Source: Isotricha intestinalis
Lineage: Eukaryota; Ciliophora; Litostomatea; Vestibuliferida; Isotrichidae
Length of the DNA stretch: 11,534 bases
Direction of reading: 5' to 3'
Assembly (NCBI GenBank): GCA_023807065.1
Contig: JAJJLU010001022.1
Location: 1-11,534, forward strand
The number at the start of each line of letters is the position of its first letter. Position 1 is the first letter of the stretch. Below the pieces are notes generated by a model. The model was not told the origin of the DNA. It saw nothing but the letters and a program-made list of their open reading frames with translations, and did not search any database. Position numbers and translations under genes: made by a program. Of the stretch, positions 8,034 to 11,534 are shown in pieces.

Positions 8034-8190
8034 TTAATCTCTTTTTCATCTTTTTTTATTTGATTCAAAAAAATAGTTAAATCAATTGATATGTTTTGAT
8101 TTAAAGATAAATGTATTGAAAAGAATATATTAATTTTTCTTTACTTATGATTTTCTTCAAATCAAAAGAAAAAATAATAAAAGAGATTAA
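8034..8190. repeat. Imperfect inverted repeat
   Basis: TTAATCTCTTTT (8034-8045) is matched by its exact reverse complement AAAAGAGATTAA (8179-8190). Inward of these arms, T-rich sequence at 8046-8073 can pair imperfectly with 8151-8178, leaving a centre of roughly 80 bases. The arms are low complexity, so part of the match is compositional. No transposase frame lies between them. Confidence 0.4.
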
Positions 8191-8359
8191 ATTCTTTCTC
8201 CTTTGTTAATAATTGTAATGGAAATTTTAGTATATGAATTTTATCTTTTTATATATATGTTAATTTTTATATTTTAGCAAAAAAAAGATAAAATATGGGA
8301 AAAATTAATATTTATCTAAAAAAATAACATTTATATTTTATTAAAATATATTGTTCATT
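8191..8359. other. Intergenic A+T-rich spacer
   Basis: No gene or convincing site is visible; the stretch consists of A/T runs with short chance palindromes. Confidence 0.4.
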
Positions 8360-8473
8360 ATGACAAAATTACCTTCTATTTTACCTCATTTATTAGTTTA
8401 TCTAATAAAGAGACAAATTTTTCTTATAAGAAATTTAAAAAAAGCGGATTTTATTCCTGAAAAAATAAATTAA
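8360..8473 (+). CDS. Possible 37-codon small ORF or 5' remnant of a decayed gene
   Basis: An ATG opens a 37-codon frame to TAA. It starts MTKLPSILPHLLVYLIKRQ and ends ADFIPEKIN, with a more varied residue mix than random A/T-rich translation. The same frame continues past the stop with further protein-like runs (NFFQWLYEKNKKYF, about 8552-8593) separated by TAA codons, which would fit the 5' part of a decayed gene. The stop density downstream is, however, no lower than chance. The LP..LPH.L.YL phrase is loosely reminiscent of F-box starts, which I would not rely on. It may be a micropeptide, a pseudogene start, or noise. Confidence 0.22.
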   Translation: MTKLPSILPHLLVYLIKRQIFLIRNLKKADFIPEKIN

Positions 8474-8940
8474 GAAAAAAATTAAGATAAAAAAATTTCC
8501 AAAATAAATAATCATAATGCCACTAAAATATTTAAGATAAAATAAAAAACAAACTTTTTTCAATGGTTATATGAAAAAAATAAAAAATATTTTCTTTTAT
8601 CATTAATAGATAATTAAGAAATCAATTGAAAATAAGAAATATAATAAGCGGAATAATGGAATTTTAAGGGGATTTTATTTATAAAAAAAATAATATTTTT
8701 TATAATACATTTGATATAATTTTTTTGTCAGAAAATATCTATATACCTTACTTTTGATTTACCTTTTTTAAGAATGTTATTTAACTAAATGATAAAAAAA
8801 ATATTTTTTTAACCTTTTTCCTCAATAAAATCAATAAATTTACATTACAAAATAAAAAAATTACCACCCCAAAAAAATTAATTTAAAACTTAAAGATAAA
8901 AAAATAAAAACTAAAATATCTAAATAATATAATATAAAAA
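8474..8940. other. Intergenic region and 5' flank of the acidic-repeat gene
   Basis: No intact gene is visible. The last 100 or so bases are A-rich and presumably hold the promoter and leader of the gene starting at 8941. An in-frame TAA at 8935-8937 ends any upstream extension. A single CCCCAAAA at 8866-8873 resembles a telomeric unit but is not repeated. Confidence 0.4.
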
Positions 8941-10038
8941 ATGTCAGATGAAGAAGAAGAAAAAGAAGAAGAAGAAAACGAAGACGAAGAAGGAGAAGGA
9001 GAAGAAAATGAAGATGAGGAAGGAGAAGGAGAAGAAAATGAGGATGAGGAAGGAGAAGATGATGAAGGAGAAGAAAATGAAGATGAGGAAGGAGAAGGAG
9101 AAGAAGATGAAGATGAAGAAGATAATAAGAAAAAGAAAAAGAAAGATAAAGATAAAGATAAAGACAATAAAAATAAATTTCCTGATAATAAATTAATTTT
9201 AACAAATGAAATTAATTTTGATTTATCTAAAAATAGTATGGACTTATCTAAAAATTATAATTCTAATTTTTCCTTTCCATTAATTAATATTCCTCCTAAA
9301 CCAAAAACTATTTTAGATATTTTAAATGAAATTAATTATGAAATGGAAACTTTATCAAATGATTTAAATAAAACTTTAAGTTTCATTGATCATAAATCAA
9401 TTGATAGAGAAAAATATGAATTACAAGATTTATTAAATAAAGCAAAAGAATTAACAAAAGTTATTGATATTTCAGAAAGTAAAAAAGAAGATAAATTTAT
9501 TCAATCTGAATTAGATGATGTTTATAATAAAGGGATTCAAACTAGAGATGATATTAATCAAGATATTTCTTATAATCAAAATTATCAAAATAATTATCAA
9601 AGAAATTTAACTGATTTTAATCAAAATCAATTACAAAGAAATACTTTTCCTTATGATCCAAATAAAAATAAAGATTATTATTCTTCTTTAGGAAATAATT
9701 TTAATAATAATAATAATAATTTTACTAATAATAACAATAATTTAAATTATAATAATAATAATTTTAATAATAGATTTAATACTTCAAGAGTTAAAAATAT
9801 GGATGATTTATATAGAAATAATCCATTTATGGGAAAACAACCTATTATTTATTCTCAATCTCAAAATTCAAATATACCTTTAAGTCAACCACAAAGAATT
9901 AATCCCAATTATAATAACTCAAATAACCCTAACTTGAATTATAATATTAATCAACAAAGACCTTTTGAGAGATATAAACCTCAAAGTATTTCTCAAGCTA
10001 TGGATATATTACTTGATAAACAAAATACTATGGCTTAA
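8941..10038 (+). CDS. Acidic-repeat, helical and Asn-rich protein with NPF motif; possible endocytic-adaptor-like (GAT-like) protein
   Basis: The protein has 365 residues. Residues 1-61 are almost entirely Glu/Asp/Gly with a repeated ENEDEEGEGE unit; 63-79 are Lys/Asp-rich. Residues about 122-205 are predicted helical and charged, with phrases LNEINYEMETLSNDL, ELQDLLNKAKELTKVI and FIQSELDDVYNKGIQ. These resemble the three-helix GAT domain of TOM1/GGA-type sorting adaptors, whose last helix carries an NDeL-like segment. Residues 210-350 are Asn/Gln/Tyr-rich with N runs (254-287), and contain NPF (294-296), the core ligand of EH-domain proteins in endocytosis. An in-frame TAA six bases before the ATG fixes the start; the stop is TAA. 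GAT-like fold plus NPF suggests a membrane-traffic adaptor, but no VHS or FYVE domain is present. The inference is weak: the acidic and Asn-rich parts could equally belong to a nuclear or scaffold protein. Confidence 0.85.
   Translation: MSDEEEEKEEEENEDEEGEGEENEDEEGEGEENEDEEGEDDEGEENEDEEGEGEEDEDEEDNKKKKKKDKDKDKDNKNKFPDNKLILTNEINFDLSKNSMDLSKNYNSNFSFPLINIPPKPKTILDILNEINYEMETLSNDLNKTLSFIDHKSIDREKYELQDLLNKAKELTKVIDISESKKEDKFIQSELDDVYNKGIQTRDDINQDISYNQNYQNNYQRNLTDFNQNQLQRNTFPYDPNKNKDYYSSLGNNFNNNNNNFTNNNNNLNYNNNNFNNRFNTSRVKNMDDLYRNNPFMGKQPIIYSQSQNSNIPLSQPQRINPNYNNSNNPNLNYNINQQRPFERYKPQSISQAMDILLDKQNTMA
8974..9102 (+). repeat. In-frame tandem repeat encoding ENEDEEGEGE units
   Basis: A 30-base coding repeat (ten residues, ENEDEEGEGE) begins at residues 12, 22, 32 and 45. 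The third unit is lengthened by three residues (DDE), and a degenerate partial unit follows at residues 55-61. The near-identical codons between units point to recent slippage or unequal exchange. The purine-only strand also creates long spurious antisense frames of Ser/Leu/Phe here. Confidence 0.85.
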
Positions 10039-11201
10039 ATTTTTTAATTTTAAATTTTTAGAAAATTTTTTTTAATGAATTTAATTATTTTATATTTTTT
10101 TTCTTAAAAAATTTGTTTAAGATGTTTTCTTGAATAAATTAAAAACCATAAAAATATTATTTTTATGTGTGTTTATTCTTTTAATTTTTTGAAATAATCA
10201 TTATATTATTTTTTTATAATAAATTTTAATTCTTAAATAAAATTAAAAATTGAAAAAACTATTTTTTTTCAGAATACGTTTAAATCCGTAAAAACAATAT
10301 TTTAATTATTTTATATTAAAGGTTTTGAATTTTATAATATCACAAATAATTATAAATTTTTAATTTAAAACATTAATTTAAATGTTTTTTTAGAAATAAT
10401 ACAAAAAAAAAAATAAAGTTAAAATATGATATTTAATTTTAAAATGATTTAAAATTGAGAGATTATTTGTGATAAAAAAGTCTTCTAAAAAATTTTAATA
10501 TTATAAGTATATGATTTCATTTTTTTTAATTTTGTTATTTGAAAAAATAATGACTATCATTTTTTTCTTCAAATAACATTAAATATTTAAATTATTGTTT
10601 TCTTCCAAAATTTTTTTTTTCATAATCATTGAATGAAAAAAAATTTTTATTGATTCCATAAGTTATATGGCAAAAAGATAAGAATTAATTTAATCTTTTG
10701 ATTTAATATATATTTATTTTCTTTTCTTTATTATTATAAAAATTTTCATATATCAAAATATCTTATTATTACAAAATTATCATCATATTTTACTTTTGAT
10801 TGTTTGAAGAATATTAATAGAATAATTAAATGAACTATTTGATGCTACCATTATTATATTTTGATATGGAAAAGTTAATAACATTTTTTTTCATAAGATA
10901 TTTTAATAGTATAAAATCTTTTTAGTTTGATGAATGTTTTTTCTAAATTAATATCTGATTTTTTTTATAGTTTATTGAATTAAAAAAAGTAAAGATATTA
11001 TGATTGATTTCATGATTTTTATGAGTTATTAAAGAAGAAATTATATCATTTGAATAATGAGTTTCAAAAATGAGAAATATGAATATTAAAAATGTGATTC
11101 TTAAATTAGTTCTTGAAATGTTGTTATAAATAGTTATTGTAATTAAATCTAAATACATGAATTTAATGTATAATTAATTTAATAAAATCATTTGTCATTA
11201 A
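10039..11201. other. Gene-poor A+T-rich stretch
   Basis: No convincing gene is visible. A minus-strand frame at 10943-11158 (71 codons) is Ile/Asn/Phe-rich, as expected of chance frames here. Another minus-strand frame from ATG 10659 runs 26 codons, with further open runs down to about 10385 between TAA codons. Both are compatible with either very old coding debris or noise. Confidence 0.45.
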
Positions 11202-11290
11202 TCATTTACTTTCTCTTTATCTAACAAAGAAATTATTAAAGAAGGAGAATGGAAAGATAATAAATTTGTTGGGGAGATTACAAATTCTTA
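11202..11290 (+). pseudogene. Isolated MORN-repeat fragment, end of a lost or broken gene
   Basis: Between TAA (11199-11201) and TAA (11288-11290) the plus strand encodes 29 codons with no ATG. They contain KEGEWKDNKFVGEI, a good match to the MORN repeat core (GEW-x-x-x-K-x-x-G). MORN repeats occur in strings and link membranes or cytoskeleton in protists, so a single unit at the end of a frame looks like the C-terminal piece of a larger protein. Upstream, the same frame is interrupted by many stops and shows no further MORN units. The piece may be a pseudogene relic, or less likely a terminal exon whose upstream exon I cannot recognise. Confidence 0.45.
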
Positions 11291-11534
11291 ATTTTGATAA
11301 TTTTTACTAGTTTTGTTAATTATTTATTATTTCAAAGATTATTCCTCATTAATCGATTAATTTAATTGATCTAAACATTTTTTAAAAGGAATATTACTGT
11401 TTTTGATTATATTTTAAATTAAAAAAAAATAAATCAATTATCAATGAAATTAAAAATATATATTTGTCATCATTAAAATATTTAATATATTTCATATATG
11501 TAATAATTAATTTCAGAATATTATTGTTATAAGA

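Noticed and set aside
341..8683. Idea that TAA/TAG (and TGA) encode amino acids here, because several fossil frames read through stops
   Set aside because: The four intact genes have no in-frame TAA, TAG or TGA, and use CAA for Gln and TGG for Trp. Decay by transitions explains the stops more simply.
8861..9205. Long antisense frames rich in Ser/Phe/Leu/His and an alternative Lys/Met-rich sense frame
   Set aside because: They result from the purine-only tandem repeat encoding the Glu-rich head; no independent coding sign is present.
10768..10800. Similarity of ACAAAATTA... at 10770 to the start of the small ORF at 8360
   Set aside because: About 25 bases of A/T-rich similarity with no continuation; compatible with chance.
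10943..11158. 71-codon minus-strand frame
   Set aside because: Its composition is Ile/Asn/Phe/Thr as in random A/T-rich translation, no recognisable domain is present, and roughly one such frame is expected by chance in a window this size.
1..11534. Search for tRNA, rRNA, CRISPR arrays, intact transposons and spliceosomal introns
   Set aside because: No tRNA-like T-loop or acceptor pairing, no direct repeat-spacer pattern and no transposase motif were seen, and the four long genes are uninterrupted.

Overview
The window looks like the end of an extremely A+T-rich ciliate macronuclear chromosome. It opens with four tandem copies of the heptamer TCCCCAA (G-rich strand TTGGGGA), which fits a ciliate-type C4A2 telomere with an extra T. 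Four long intronless frames use the standard code: glutamine is CAA, and TAA (three genes) or TAG (one gene) act as stops. Together with the telomere, this argues against the Tetrahymena/Paramecium/Oxytricha code and favours a standard-code ciliate. From memory, C4A2T repeats and such A+T content suggest a litostome such as a rumen entodiniomorph. That placement is an inference, not a demonstration.

Layout. 1-28: telomere. 29-340: subtelomeric non-coding DNA. 341-734: decayed cysteine-rich, probably secreted protein gene (+). 735-1589: no intact gene. 1590-2190: decayed, truncated relative of the next gene, on the same (-) strand. 2369-4009 (-): intact two-pass membrane protein with a glycosylatable, cysteine-containing ectodomain. 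4595-4870 (-): a second protein-like fossil frame. 5141-6196 (-) and 6405-7544 (+): two related divergent protein kinases, head to head across 208 bp. 7545-8940: gene-poor spacer with one strikingly G+C-rich hairpin, an inverted repeat and a doubtful 37-codon ORF. 8941-10038 (+): acidic-repeat / helical / Asn-rich protein with an NPF motif, tentatively an endocytic-adaptor-like protein. 10039-11201: no gene seen. 11202-11290 (+): isolated MORN-repeat fragment.

The kinases share an unusual motif set: HFD/HCD instead of HRD, DFS instead of DFG, and the same C-terminal tail at identical spacing. They are best read as an inverted duplication within a lineage-specific family that probably shares a bidirectional promoter. 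The membrane protein and its fossil show the same birth-and-death pattern. I see no evidence that the four intact genes form one pathway. The clearest theme is a subtelomeric region of expanding and decaying gene families. I found no tRNA, rRNA, CRISPR array or intact transposon.
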